Shown: positions 28,894 to 41,281 of the stretch, piece by piece | Position numbering within the stretch: position 1 is the first letter of the stretch | How the letters are laid out: each line of letters begins with the position of its first letter | Assembly: GCF_000010345.1 (NCBI RefSeq) | Contig: NC_009663.1 | Coordinates: 434,001-498,000 of the forward strand | Source of the DNA: Sulfurovum sp. NBC37-1 | Lineage (GTDB): Bacteria; Campylobacterota; Campylobacteria; Campylobacterales; Sulfurovaceae | Direction of reading: 5' to 3' | DNA: 64,000 nt | The notes under the pieces: generated by a model | Seen by the model: only the letters and a program-made list of their open reading frames with translations | What the model was told of the DNA's origin: nothing | Databases searched by the model: none | Translations under genes and position numbers: made by a program

Positions 28894-29511
28894 ATGAGAT
28901 TGATCAGCCAGGTACTCATCACCAACGATATCGAAGGTACGATATCTGCACTTGAATCCGCCGCAACGACAGAGCGTATCGTCAAGATACTGGAAGGCGA
29001 AAAAGCTTTTTCTGTCGATGATGCCAGGCTGGCCATCGAAAAAGCCTATATGGCGAGCGAAGAGACAACAGTCATCATCCTTGCAGCCAAGATATTCACG
29101 ACTATCGTACAGAATAAACTGCTTAAGGTCATCGAAGAGCCTCCCACCAAAAAAGAGTTCATTCTTATTACGCCAAGCAAAGCAACCATTCTTTCTACCA
29201 TCCGTTCCCGTCTGCCTATTGTCATTCTCAATGAAGAAAAAATAGAGACAGATCTGGGACTGGACCTGCCGCAGCTCAGTCTGGCAACGGCTTATGAATT
29301 CATTCAGTCCCATAAACGTACCGATGCCAAAGCGATGAAGCTCCTGATAGAGAACATTTCCAAAGAGGCGATACGGTCACAGCAGTATGATCTGGATGAA
29401 AAGACACTGGCACTTTTTTCCAATGCTTTTGTAGCGTTGGATGTAGGGTCGCCTCCGCAGTTCGTTTTGACGACATTGCTGTTGAAACTTCTGGCAAGAA
29501 AAAAACGGTAA
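28894..29511 (+). CDS. holB: Short DNA polymerase III subunit delta'
   Basis: 205 residues, well below the roughly 330 of E. coli delta'. It retains the stretch KLLKVIEEPPTKKEFILITPS typical of delta'/tau sensor regions, and RSRLPIVILN. The zinc module and the C-terminal collar domain appear reduced. It would form part of the clamp loader with HolA (0.9 kb) and DnaX. It starts 2 bases after hobA. The short form is usual in this phylum as recalled, so it is not read as truncation. Confidence 0.85.
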   Translation: MRLISQVLITNDIEGTISALESAATTERIVKILEGEKAFSVDDARLAIEKAYMASEETTVIILAAKIFTTIVQNKLLKVIEEPPTKKEFILITPSKATILSTIRSRLPIVILNEEKIETDLGLDLPQLSLATAYEFIQSHKRTDAKAMKLLIENISKEAIRSQQYDLDEKTLALFSNAFVALDVGSPPQFVLTTLLLKLLARKKR

Positions 29512-29606
29512 AATAATTATATTTGTTTTTTTGTATTTCCTTTTATTTGACTTGAGGCGTTGTTTCTCTCTTCATTTTTTTTAGAAAAAAACGAAGCAAA
29601 AAAATC

Positions 29607-29652
29607 GTCATCCCTCTCGAATCGCTTCGCTTACAATGGCGTTCGGGATGAC
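29607..29652. repeat. GTCATCCC...GGGATGAC hairpin
   Basis: GTCATCCC at 29607-29614 is inverted at 29645-29652, with further partial pairing inside (TCGAA and TTCG). It lies in the gap between holB and folP, just upstream of the folP ribosome site. It may be a dispersed repeat or a transcript-end signal for holB. Confidence 0.5.
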
Positions 29653-29695
29653 AAGAGGCACGCATTCGCGTGATTTACATGGAGGAGTTGTCTAT

Positions 29696-30835
29696 ATGCA
29701 TATTTATAAACTTGGTACGATTTCCGATAAAAAGAAAGCCTTAAAAACACTTGGTGTGGAGAGCGGCGGCATTGCCATTATGGCAAAGAAGATGGAGCTT
29801 TTCTATTTCTATATCAAGGACCTCAAAACCCCGGCAGCGAACATTCTCAAGCAGGATGCTTTGAGCATTGGTGCGGAGCTGGCGGTGCCGGGCGGGGTCA
29901 TTACCTGTGAGAAACCGCTGCATGACTGCATACTCATCGGTACGAAAAAGCATATGGAGACTCTTTCGCGAAAAGAGCTGGCACAGCCTTTCGGGCTGAA
30001 AACACTGGCACATCAGCTGAAGGCATTCCTCTCCCTGCCCTCATTCCCGACAAAGATCATGGGTGTTATCAATGCCAATGACGACAGTTTTTTTGCGGGC
30101 AGCAGGTTTCAGAATGATGAAGCCGTAGCACGTATTGAAAGTATGATAGAAGAGGGTGCAGAACTCATCGATATCGGGGCGGTCTCTTCCCGTCCCGGGG
30201 CGCAAACGGTGAGTACAGGTGAGGAGATGGCACGCATCAAGCCGATCTGTGATGCCGTAGGGCAGAGCGGCTTGGCGGACAAAGCGGTCTTTTCCATTGA
30301 CAGCTATACTCCTGAAGTGGTGGAGTATGCCCTGCAGAACGGTTTCTCCCTTGTCAACGACATTACCGGAGCAGCAGATGAAAAGATCATCTCGCTGGCA
30401 GTTGAATACGGTGCAAGACTCTGCATTATGCATATGCAGGGAACACCACAGACCATGCAAAAGAGTCCGAAATATGAGGATGTGATGGTCGAGGTGGATG
30501 CTTTCTTTGCCGAGCGTATTGCCAAATGTGAAACGATGGGAATGAAGCGGGAAAACATCATTCTCGATGTAGGTATCGGTTTTGGCAAAACCCTGGAGCA
30601 TAATCTGACTCTTTTGAAGAACCTGGGGCATTTCAGCCATTTTGGCTGCGAAGTGCTTATCGGTGCCAGTCGAAAATCAATGATAGACAAGATCATACCT
30701 GCAAGTACGGAAGAAAGGTTGCCCGGTACACTGGTCTTGCATCTCAAAGCGGTGGAGAACGGGGCATCCATCGTCCGCTGTCATGATGTCAAAGAGCACC
30801 GGCAGGCACTGGCTGTACTTCAGGCACTGCTTTAA
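29696..30835 (+). CDS. folP: Dihydropteroate synthase with N-terminal extension
   Basis: About 379 residues from the ATG at 29696, which has GGAGGAG upstream; the 20 codons before it run through a hairpin repeat and are unlikely to be coding. The first 120 residues are an extra domain known in campylobacterial FolP. The TIM barrel starts at KIMGVINANDDSF and includes IDIGAVSSRPGA, LVNDITG, CIMHMQGTP, LDVGIGFGKTLEHN and GASRKSM. It joins p-aminobenzoate to dihydropterin pyrophosphate in folate synthesis and is the sulfonamide target. Confidence 0.93.
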   Translation: MHIYKLGTISDKKKALKTLGVESGGIAIMAKKMELFYFYIKDLKTPAANILKQDALSIGAELAVPGGVITCEKPLHDCILIGTKKHMETLSRKELAQPFGLKTLAHQLKAFLSLPSFPTKIMGVINANDDSFFAGSRFQNDEAVARIESMIEEGAELIDIGAVSSRPGAQTVSTGEEMARIKPICDAVGQSGLADKAVFSIDSYTPEVVEYALQNGFSLVNDITGAADEKIISLAVEYGARLCIMHMQGTPQTMQKSPKYEDVMVEVDAFFAERIAKCETMGMKRENIILDVGIGFGKTLEHNLTLLKNLGHFSHFGCEVLIGASRKSMIDKIIPASTEERLPGTLVLHLKAVENGASIVRCHDVKEHRQALAVLQALL

Positions 30836-30838
30836 GCA

Positions 30839-34139
<3,301 letters not shown>

Positions 34140-34157
34140 GGTGCGTAACCACGCACC
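34140..34157. repeat. Hairpin of the GTAGGGTGCGT family, copy 1
   Basis: GGTGCGT at 34140-34146 and ACGCACC at 34151-34157 form a perfect 7-bp stem with loop AACC, right after the tlyA stop. The same GTAGGGTGCGTAA(C/T)CACGCACC unit occurs at 56526-56546, and a related one at 39340-39366. Confidence 0.75.
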
Positions 34158-34171
34158 AAGAGGGGAACAAT

Positions 34172-34993
34172 TTGAAAATACAAAACAATATCAGATCTAT
34201 CGCTATCGGTTCTTTCGACGGTATGCACGTGGCACACATGAAAGTCGTTGAAGCTGTGGATGCCATTGTGGTCATAGAGCGTAACGGTGGGTATCTTACA
34301 CCGGGGTACAAACGATCCCTCTATACAGACAAGATGTGCTGTTTCTACTTTTTTGATACGATAAAATCGTTGAGCCCGGAAGATTTTGTCGAAAAACTAA
34401 ATGAGGATTTTCCCCGACTGGAGCGTATCGTAGTAGGGTATGATTTCGCTTTTGGGAAGAACAAGGCCGGCAGTGCCACAACACTGAGGGAACTTTTTGA
34501 CAAAGAGGTTGTCATTGTCGATGAGATATGCCTTGAAGGTATTCCTGTACACTCAAGGACCATCAAAGCCTATCTTCGTGAAGGAAATATTTACATGGCC
34601 AACAAGTTGCTTGGCAGACACTATAGTATCAAGGGAAGAGTGATTCCCGGACAGGGATTGGGTAAAAAAGCACTGGTTCCTACACTGAACCTGAAGGTAG
34701 AACACTATCAGCTTCCTCTGGAAGGGGTATATGCGACACAAACAAAGATAGGATCATCCTGGTACCATTCTGTCAGCTTTCTGGGACACCGTGTAAGCAC
34801 GGATGGTTCCTTTGCGGTGGAAACACATATTATTGATAAAGATATTGGCATGGTGGAAGGGGAGATCATATTGGAATTCAGGGCTTTGATACGAAAGAAC
34901 AGAAAATTCGATACGCTTGATATGCTGAAAGGGCAGATAGAAAAAGATATAGAAAGGGCAACAGCATTACTGAATGAGTCTTCCTCAGGCTAA
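34172..34993 (+). CDS. ribF: Bifunctional riboflavin kinase / FAD synthetase
   Basis: About 273 residues. No ATG fits the family start; the TTG at 34172 with GAGGGGAA upstream gives LKIQNNIRSIAIGSFDGMHVAHM, where GSFDGMHVAH is the nucleotidyltransferase motif. The C-terminal flavokinase domain includes GKKALVPTLNL and LEGVYATQT. It phosphorylates riboflavin to FMN and adenylates FMN to FAD. It follows tlyA as in C. jejuni Cj0588-Cj0589 (recalled). Its 3' end overlaps the convergent response-regulator gene by 9 bases. Confidence 0.88.
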   Translation: MKIQNNIRSIAIGSFDGMHVAHMKVVEAVDAIVVIERNGGYLTPGYKRSLYTDKMCCFYFFDTIKSLSPEDFVEKLNEDFPRLERIVVGYDFAFGKNKAGSATTLRELFDKEVVIVDEICLEGIPVHSRTIKAYLREGNIYMANKLLGRHYSIKGRVIPGQGLGKKALVPTLNLKVEHYQLPLEGVYATQTKIGSSWYHSVSFLGHRVSTDGSFAVETHIIDKDIGMVEGEIILEFRALIRKNRKFDTLDMLKGQIEKDIERATALLNESSSG

Positions 34994-36808
34994 AGCGTAG
35001 GTATTGTTACAGACAAGATTTTCATAACTCCCAAAGAATGAGATACTGTTCTTCCCCTCTTTTTTGGCTTCATACATAGCCTGATCAGCTACGCTGAGAA
35101 TCTCTTCCGATGTCCGGGCATCATTGGGGTAGACAGCAGCACCGATACTGATGCCCACATTCAGTTCGATACCGTTGATCGTGAAGCTTTGATTGGTAAG
35201 TGTACGGATCTTGTCAAGGATGGTCTCAAGACTTTCAAACTCTTTCAACTCTTCTATCAGGATCACGAATTCATCTCCGCCGTAACGGCAGATAGTATCG
35301 TTCTTCCTTAATGTCGATTTCATGATATCGGCAATATGTTTGAGTACTTTATCACCAACGGAATGTCCATAGGTATCATTGATGGGCTTGAAGTTGTCAA
35401 GATCACAGAAGATCAGTGCAAAACACTTGTCAAAACGTTTGGCGTGTTCGATGGCATGTTCCAGACGGTCATTGAGTACCAGCCTGTTTGAAAGTCCCGT
35501 TAACGGGTCATGTGTGGCCAGGTAAGCCTGGTCATGCGCATCTTTGCGCTGATGGGTAACATCGGAGAAGATACCTATGTACTGCTCGATATTCTCCTCG
35601 GCATCCCTGATCGTATTGATAGTGAGCCATTCAATATAGATCTCACCGTTCTTCTTACGGTTTGTGATCTCTCCCTGCCAGTATCCGCTGTCAGTGATCC
35701 TTCGCCACATTTCATCATAGAAGTGCTTGGTATGGTTTCCTGATTTCAGGAGTTTTGGGTCTTTTCCTATCACTTCGGAAGGCTGATAACCGGTGATATC
35801 TGTAAAAGCGGAGTTGACATGTACGATACGATTGTCTGCATTGGTGATAAGTACCCCGTCCATCGTATGTTTGAATACCAGAGAAGACATTTCAAGTGAC
35901 TGGATATTGCGTTTGTTGTTGATGGCTGACCCGATGATGGAAGAGACGGTACTGAGCATTTCAATATCTGAATTCTTGAGAGGCTGATCGGCATTGCTTC
36001 CTATGCCCAGAAATCCCCACCATTCATGATTTACAAAGATCGGGAGGATCAGAAGACATTCTATCTTGAAAGCTGAAAGCAGTTTCTGTTTTGAACGGTC
36101 ATAGACATTGATACTGCCATTGACCGAATGACCGCGTTCCAGTGCCTTTTTCCAGCGCATAAGATGGTTCTTTTTGTAGTGTATACGTTTTCTGGCTCTT
36201 GCTTTTTTGTTGTCATTGATCGCCAAAAGTTGTGAGGCATAGAGAGGATCTTCTTTGTCATCCGCCTCATTTTTATAGATGAAAACGGCAGATGTCTCCG
36301 AAGCGATCTTGAGGTTATGCATCTCTACATACAGTGCGGTCATCCAGTCGGTCTGCTGAAGGAAATTGTGTGACATCTGATTGATGGCATGCAGTATGTT
36401 CTGCTGACGTGTCAATTCTGCCTGTATGCGCCGTTTCTCCATGACTTCATCGACAAGGTGCTGCAGGACCTGGGCAAAAAGTTTGGCTTCGAACGGTTTG
36501 GAAAAGAACTGGTTCACACCATACTGTATGGCTTTGAGGAGGATATCGCGGTTCTCGAAGTTCGTAAAGATGGCGATCTTGACATGCTCGTCGATTGCCC
36601 GTATTTCCCGGACCATCTCAAGTCCGCCCATGCGGGGCATATTGATGTCGGAGAGGACGATCTCTGGACGGTGTTCCATGAAGAGTCGAAGTCCCTCTTC
36701 ACCGTCAGCGGCGATGAGGACCTTGTCGGCATAGTTTTCCAGCATATGGCTGAGTATGGCGGTTGATACTCTATCATCATCAACGACAAGAACGGTTAAC
36801 TGCTGCAT
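34985..36808 (-). CDS. Response regulator with GAF-like, PAS and GGDEF domains
   Basis: About 607 residues from the ATG at 36808 (AGG lies 5 bases upstream); the frame also allows a GTG two codons earlier. An N-terminal receiver (VLVVDDDRVS, phospho-aspartate in IVLSDINMPRMGG) is followed by a GAF-like region (about 140-300), a PAS domain (GVLITNADNRIVHVN, ITGYQPSEVIG) and a GGDEF domain with the intact active site RYGGDEFVI. RKND, five residues before it, fits the inhibitory c-di-GMP site. It should make cyclic di-GMP when phosphorylated. It is inserted between ribF and cmoA compared with the recalled Campylobacter order. Confidence 0.92.
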   Translation of the reverse strand: MQQLTVLVVDDDRVSTAILSHMLENYADKVLIAADGEEGLRLFMEHRPEIVLSDINMPRMGGLEMVREIRAIDEHVKIAIFTNFENRDILLKAIQYGVNQFFSKPFEAKLFAQVLQHLVDEVMEKRRIQAELTRQQNILHAINQMSHNFLQQTDWMTALYVEMHNLKIASETSAVFIYKNEADDKEDPLYASQLLAINDNKKARARKRIHYKKNHLMRWKKALERGHSVNGSINVYDRSKQKLLSAFKIECLLILPIFVNHEWWGFLGIGSNADQPLKNSDIEMLSTVSSIIGSAINNKRNIQSLEMSSLVFKHTMDGVLITNADNRIVHVNSAFTDITGYQPSEVIGKDPKLLKSGNHTKHFYDEMWRRITDSGYWQGEITNRKKNGEIYIEWLTINTIRDAEENIEQYIGIFSDVTHQRKDAHDQAYLATHDPLTGLSNRLVLNDRLEHAIEHAKRFDKCFALIFCDLDNFKPINDTYGHSVGDKVLKHIADIMKSTLRKNDTICRYGGDEFVILIEELKEFESLETILDKIRTLTNQSFTINGIELNVGISIGAAVYPNDARTSEEILSVADQAMYEAKKEGKNSISFFGSYENLVCNNTYALA

Positions 36809-36982
36809 CTCCACCTACCCATTTATAAATAATGTATGTACATTATAAAGTTTTTTTCTTAGTGTAAACGTAAAAAATATAAAATTTATACTATTTGTTA
36901 TTAAAATATAATAAAATAATTTATTGGACTTATGAAAACTATAAGAATGTAACTTGAGGGCAGCTTGTGTTAAAATGGCGTT

Positions 36983-37690
36983 ATGAAAGATAAAGTATTT
37001 GAAAAACCCATAGAAAAGAAATTTGAATTCGATCAGGCGGTCGCCTCTGTCTTTGACGATATGCTCAGCCGTTCGGTTCCTTTTTACGATGAGGTAAGAC
37101 ATCTGGTGATCTCACTGATCCTTGCAGAACAGCGGGAGGGTATGAAGGTGCTTGATCTGGGAGCCTCGACGGCGAAATTCCTGCTGGACCTGCACAGCAA
37201 GATGGAGGCCGGAATGCAGCTCAAAGGCATAGACAATTCACCTGCCATGCTTGAGCGGGCAGAACAGAAATGTCAGGCATTCGGGGCAAGTATCGATCTG
37301 GCGTTGGCGGATATGATGGAATACAGCTATGAAGAAGAAGATATCATCGTGGCGAACTACACGCTGCAGTTTATCCGTCCCATGCAGCGCATCGAACTGG
37401 TAAAACGTCTTTATGAGAGCTTGAACGAGGGCGGGATGTTCATCTTTTCGGAAAAAGTGGTCTTTGAGGACAAACGTCTGGATAAAGAGATGATCGACAT
37501 TTATTATGATTACAAGAAGACTCAGGGCTACAGCGAATATGAGATCGCACAGAAGCGTGAAGCCTTGGAAAATGTACTGATCCCGTTCACGATCGAAGAG
37601 AATATCCGTATGTGCCGGGATGCCGGATTTAGAAATATCAGCACGATCTTTCAGTGGGCGAACTTCGTAACATTTGTTGCCAAAAAGTAA
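36983..37690 (+). CDS. cmoA: Carboxy-S-adenosylmethionine synthase
   Basis: 235 residues. The class I methyltransferase fold has [13 protein letters not shown] and GIDNSPAML, with the CmoA-type opening [20 protein letters not shown] and the segment [11 protein letters not shown]. CmoA makes carboxy-SAM from SAM and prephenate for tRNA wobble uridine modification by CmoB. No cmoB is seen nearby in the window. The prephenate need links it loosely to the aro genes that follow. Confidence 0.9.
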
Positions 37691-37716
37691 CACTTTTGTG
37701 GTACAGCCCTGAAATG

Positions 37717-37860
37717 CGGGTTTCATTAATTAATATCAGTTGTTCACAGTTTATTCACCATGTGAAAAGATAAAAAATTTGAATAATTTTATTCCTCCCC
37801 TGCTCATCGGGTTTCATTAATTAATATCAGTTGTTCACAGCTTATTCACTGAGTGAAAAG
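37717..37860. repeat. Two direct 53-bp repeats with palindromic operator-like ends
   Basis: Units at 37717-37769 and 37808-37860 (period 91) are nearly identical. Each contains CATTAATTAATATC, then TTGTTCACAG, then a perfect dyad: TTCACCATGTGAA in the first and TTCACTGAGTGAA in the second. The differences between the units are one C/T change and the three bases in the dyad centre, so both half-sites are intact in both. They lie 86 bases or more upstream of the aroG -10 box. They look like paired binding sites for a regulator of aroG; DnaA-box resemblance (TTATTCAC) is an alternative. Confidence 0.65.
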
Positions 37861-37945
37861 TACATTTTTTTTATAAATCCAAAGTATTATTTAAGATATT
37901 TTCAGCAATGTCTCCATATCCATATAATTTTCATCGTTTTTCAGA

Positions 37946-37951
37946 TATAAT
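37946..37951 (+). promoter_or_regulatory. aroG promoter -10 element
   Basis: TATAAT lies 29 bases before the aroG ATG at 37981, followed by the ribosome site AAGGAA at 37969-37974. The in-frame ATG-like extension before 37981 would lie in the untranscribed or leader part. Confidence 0.6.
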
Positions 37952-37980
37952 CTTTGCAATTTATTTTCAAGGAACTTATT

Positions 37981-39330
37981 ATGAGTTGGACACCAGGCAG
38001 TTGGAGAGATTTCCCCATTAAGCAACAACCAACCTATCAGGATCAGGAAACACTTCAAAAAGTCGAAGCGGAATTGAGCTCTTACCCACCGCTTATTTTT
38101 GCAGGTGAAGCAAGAAACCTCAAGCGCAAGCTTGCTGCAGCCGGACGCGGAGAGGCCTTCCTTTTGCAGGGTGGTGACTGTGCCGAGAGCTTTGCAGATT
38201 TCAATGCTGAGACCATCAAGAACCTTTTTAAACTGATGCTCCAGATGAATATGGTCCTCATGTACTCTACGGGCAAACCGGTTGTAAAGGTAGGGCGTAT
38301 TGCGGGACAGTTCGCCAAGCCGAGGTCTTCCGATTTTGAAGAGGTCGATGGTGTCAAACTTCCAAGTTACCGTGGAGACATCATCAACGGTATTGAGTTC
38401 ACTGAAGAGGCAAGAATACCGAACCCGCATAACATGATCCGTGCCTACAACCAGTCGGCAGCCACACTGAACCTTGTACGTGCCTTCTCAAGAGGCGGTC
38501 TGGCAGACCTGAACAAAGTACATCAGTGGAACCTCGACTTTATCAAGGATAACCCGCTGGGTAAACGCTATGACGAGCTAAGTGACAAGATAGACCATGC
38601 GATGAAGTTTATGTCAGCCTGCGGCCTGACCAGCGAAACGATGCCACAGCTGCACCAAACGACACTCTATACATCACATGAAGCACTGCTTCTGAATTAT
38701 GAAGAGGCATTGACACGTTTGGATACGGAGACAGGTGAATGGTATGACTGTTCAGCGCATATGCTCTGGATCGGTGACAGAACGAGAGACCTGAACGAGG
38801 CGCATATCGAGTACTTTAGGGGGATCAAAAATCCTATTGGATGTAAAGTGGGACCGAGTATGGGTGAAGATGAACTCATCGAGCTCATTGATGCGCTCAA
38901 CCCGGACAATGAAGAGGGGAGATTGAACCTGATCGTCCGTATGGGAGCGGAGAAGATCGCAGAATTCTTCCCCCCTCTTCTAAAAAAAGTACGTGATGCA
39001 GGGAAGAACGTCGTCTGGACGATAGATCCGATGCATGGGAATGTCGAGAAGTCTTCCAGCGGTTTCAAAACCAGAGATTTCGACAATATTCTCTCGGAAG
39101 TAAAGCAGTTCTTCTCTATTCATAAAGAGATGGGTACAGTTGCTGCAGGTATTCACCTGGAGATGACGGGGAACGATGTGACAGAGTGTACGGGAAGTAC
39201 ATCCTGCGCGATTACTGCGGAAGGGCTTGCAAGCCGTTACCACACGCAGTGCGACCCAAGACTTAACGCTTCCCAGGCACTTGAGCTTGCTTTCATGCTC
39301 TCCGATACAATCAGCGGAGCAGATCAGTAA
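37981..39330 (+). CDS. aroG: 3-Deoxy-7-phosphoheptulonate synthase, class II
   Basis: About 449 residues from the ATG at 37981. It is the plant-type class II form: [26 protein letters not shown]-like [30 protein letters not shown], and the C-terminal metal and substrate region ([26 protein letters not shown]). It condenses phosphoenolpyruvate and erythrose 4-phosphate, the entry to aromatic amino acids; aroE and trpE lie 3-6 kb away on the other strand. Two near-identical operator-like repeats lie upstream. Confidence 0.95.
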   Translation: MSWTPGSWRDFPIKQQPTYQDQETLQKVEAELSSYPPLIFAGEARNLKRKLAAAGRGEAFLLQGGDCAESFADFNAETIKNLFKLMLQMNMVLMYSTGKPVVKVGRIAGQFAKPRSSDFEEVDGVKLPSYRGDIINGIEFTEEARIPNPHNMIRAYNQSAATLNLVRAFSRGGLADLNKVHQWNLDFIKDNPLGKRYDELSDKIDHAMKFMSACGLTSETMPQLHQTTLYTSHEALLLNYEEALTRLDTETGEWYDCSAHMLWIGDRTRDLNEAHIEYFRGIKNPIGCKVGPSMGEDELIELIDALNPDNEEGRLNLIVRMGAEKIAEFFPPLLKKVRDAGKNVVWTIDPMHGNVEKSSSGFKTRDFDNILSEVKQFFSIHKEMGTVAAGIHLEMTGNDVTECTGSTSCAITAEGLASRYHTQCDPRLNASQALELAFMLSDTISGADQ

Positions 39331-39343
39331 ATAAATCGCGTAG

Positions 39344-39366
39344 GGTGTCCGTCCCCCGACGGCACC
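39344..39366. terminator. Convergent hairpin, GTAGGGTG-family variant
   Basis: GGTGTCCGTC at 39344-39353 pairs with GACGGCACC at 39358-39366 (one bulged T) around CCCC. The outer ATAAAT and ATTTAT runs extend the symmetry. It lies between convergent aroG and the sensor kinase gene and probably ends both. Confidence 0.65.
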
Positions 39367-39368
39367 AT

Positions 39369-40559
39369 TTATTTCACCGTAAAGATATTATTTCCCTCTT
39401 CATACCTGTAGTCCAGTTCCATATGATGGATATCCAGAATACTTTTTACAATGTAGATCCCCAGTCCCAATCCGCCTTTTGACGTATGGAAAGGTTTGAA
39501 GTAGTTTTCCAGAGGTTCCGGAAGTGCTGCAGATTTGTTGATGATTTCTACATGATCCTTCTCTATCCTGACAGTGACATGTTTATCCGTGCTGTATTTG
39601 ATGGCATTGTCAAGCAGGTTCTTCATGGCCAGTGTGAAGAGCTCGAAATCCACTTTGACGATGTAGTCTTTTTTGACTTCGATACTCACAAGCCGTTCAG
39701 GGTTTTCTATCATCAGAATATCGATGCTTGCCTCAGTAAGGTCAGACATTTTGTAGGGTTTGATATGCAGTTCGAAATTCCTTGAAGTGATCTTCTCTAT
39801 TTTTGCGAATTCATCGATGAGCAGATTGAGACGCTCGAAGATACTGTGCATACGCGCCTTGCTCTTTTCATCCGGTAGCATTTCACTCATCAGACGTCCC
39901 TTGGCAATAGGGGTTTTGAGCTCATGCATGATAGCGCGCAGAAAAAGCTGTCTTGACTGCAGAAGTTCACGTATCATCTTCACCGCATGGTCGAACTCGT
40001 TGGCGACCTCTGCGATCTCATCGTCTTTGTCACTGGCACAGGAGATATCGAGATTGCCCTCCGAAAAGGTTTTGATCTTGTTCTTGAGTTCGGAAAGGGG
40101 TTTGAGACTTCTAACGATCCAGAGGTAAAGGAAAAGAATGAACATGAGTACGATCGAGAATACAATGATACGTTTGACCGGATATCTTGGTTTGTTTCTG
40201 TTCTTCAGAAAGAGTTTGAATCGGTCGTTGTTGATCAGTATGATACGTTGAAGGTGAAAGGTATCGACAGCATACTTTTTATATTTACCTTTCTCCTTGA
40301 AGTAGCGCTCTATCTGTACCTCCTGTCCCTTGTCTGTGATGAGAGAAACATTCTGCGATTCGAGGTAGGCTTCGTCGATCTTTCCGGTTTTGAGGTAATA
40401 GTCGTAGAGATAATGGGCAATCGCTCTCTCCTGAAGGGCATTGTGCTCTTCAAATTTGGCATGGTCGTACTTTACTGACGCGATGAACAGCGAGGCGAGT
40501 AGGACCAGCGTAATAGAGAAAACAAGATTGATCTTGTTTCGCAGGGAGTCTTTAAACAA
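39369..40559 (-). CDS. ArsS-like sensor histidine kinase
   Basis: 396 residues. A membrane segment at about 11-29, a periplasmic domain of about 100 residues, a second membrane segment (132-149) and a HAMP linker (SLKPLSELKNKIKTF) precede a dimerisation domain with H212 in FLRAIMHELKTPIAKGR. The ATPase N-box is LLDNAIKYS and a G-box is GGLGLGIYIV. It resembles ArsS of Helicobacter, which senses acid; the stimulus here is unknown. It overlaps the response regulator gene by 8 bases, so the two form one unit. Confidence 0.87.
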   Translation of the reverse strand: MFKDSLRNKINLVFSITLVLLASLFIASVKYDHAKFEEHNALQERAIAHYLYDYYLKTGKIDEAYLESQNVSLITDKGQEVQIERYFKEKGKYKKYAVDTFHLQRIILINNDRFKLFLKNRNKPRYPVKRIIVFSIVLMFILFLYLWIVRSLKPLSELKNKIKTFSEGNLDISCASDKDDEIAEVANEFDHAVKMIRELLQSRQLFLRAIMHELKTPIAKGRLMSEMLPDEKSKARMHSIFERLNLLIDEFAKIEKITSRNFELHIKPYKMSDLTEASIDILMIENPERLVSIEVKKDYIVKVDFELFTLAMKNLLDNAIKYSTDKHVTVRIEKDHVEIINKSAALPEPLENYFKPFHTSKGGLGLGIYIVKSILDIHHMELDYRYEEGNNIFTVK

Positions 40560-41205
40560 GTTTATACCCTACGCCGCGGACGGCCTGTATGCGTTTGTTG
40601 TCTCCGAGTTTGCTGCGGATCTTTGAGATGATGACATCGAGGCTTTTCCCCTGGGAGTCGATACTCATCGTTCCCGAAGTATTGATGATCTGTTCTCTGG
40701 ACTGTGTGATACCCTGGTGTTTGACCAGCAGTGAGAGAACTTCGAATTCTGCAGGGGTGAGCGAGAGTGCCTGTCCCTTGAAATAGATCGTATCCCCTTT
40801 GATCTCAAAATCACTTTTGGGGAGGGTGCTCTGGCTTCCCTTGTCTTTGTTCACACGGTTGAGAATGGACATGATGCGCGCATACATCTCTTTGGGATCA
40901 TAAGGTTTTGGCAGGTAATCGTAGGCGCCCAGTTCAAAACTTTTGACCTTGTCACTGATGTCGCTTCTCGCTGAAGAGATAATGACAGGCAGGTCATACT
41001 TTCTGACAAGCTCTTCACAGACTTCAAGCCCGTCCATACCCGGCAGGGTCAGGTCAAGGATGACCAGATCGAATTTCTTTACGCCTGCGCTCAGCCCCAG
41101 GAACGGATCCTCGTAATTGGTGATCTTGATGTCGAACTGTAAAAGATATTCGCTGAGCAGTTCTGCGAATTCCGGATCGTCTTCGATCATGAGAATGTTG
41201 ATCAT
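40552..41205 (-). CDS. OmpR/PhoB-family response regulator (ArsR-like)
   Basis: 217 residues. The receiver has the phosphorylated D51 in LVILDLTLPGMDG and a conserved lysine in YLPKPYDPKE. The C-terminal winged helix (LTPAEFEVLSLLVKHQGITQSREQ, VRGVGYKLV) binds DNA. Partner of the downstream kinase. The resemblance to H. pylori ArsR is from general family features. About 75 bases separate it from the cytochrome gene upstream. Confidence 0.88.
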   Translation of the reverse strand: MINILMIEDDPEFAELLSEYLLQFDIKITNYEDPFLGLSAGVKKFDLVILDLTLPGMDGLEVCEELVRKYDLPVIISSARSDISDKVKSFELGAYDYLPKPYDPKEMYARIMSILNRVNKDKGSQSTLPKSDFEIKGDTIYFKGQALSLTPAEFEVLSLLVKHQGITQSREQIINTSGTMSIDSQGKSLDVIISKIRSKLGDNKRIQAVRGVGYKLV

Positions 41206-41281
41206 AGAAAAGACTCCTTCTTATAATGATTTATGTGTACTATAAATCTATTATAGTACCAAAAGGTTAATTGAAATCAAA

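Noticed and set aside
29636-29695. Longer folP start
   Set aside because: The extra 20 codons run through the GTCATCCC hairpin, and the ATG at 29696 has a far better ribosome site.
37741-37860. DnaA boxes or a replication origin
   Set aside because: TTATTCAC resembles campylobacterial DnaA boxes, but only a few are present, dnaA and dnaN are absent, and the dyad layout fits a dimeric regulator better.
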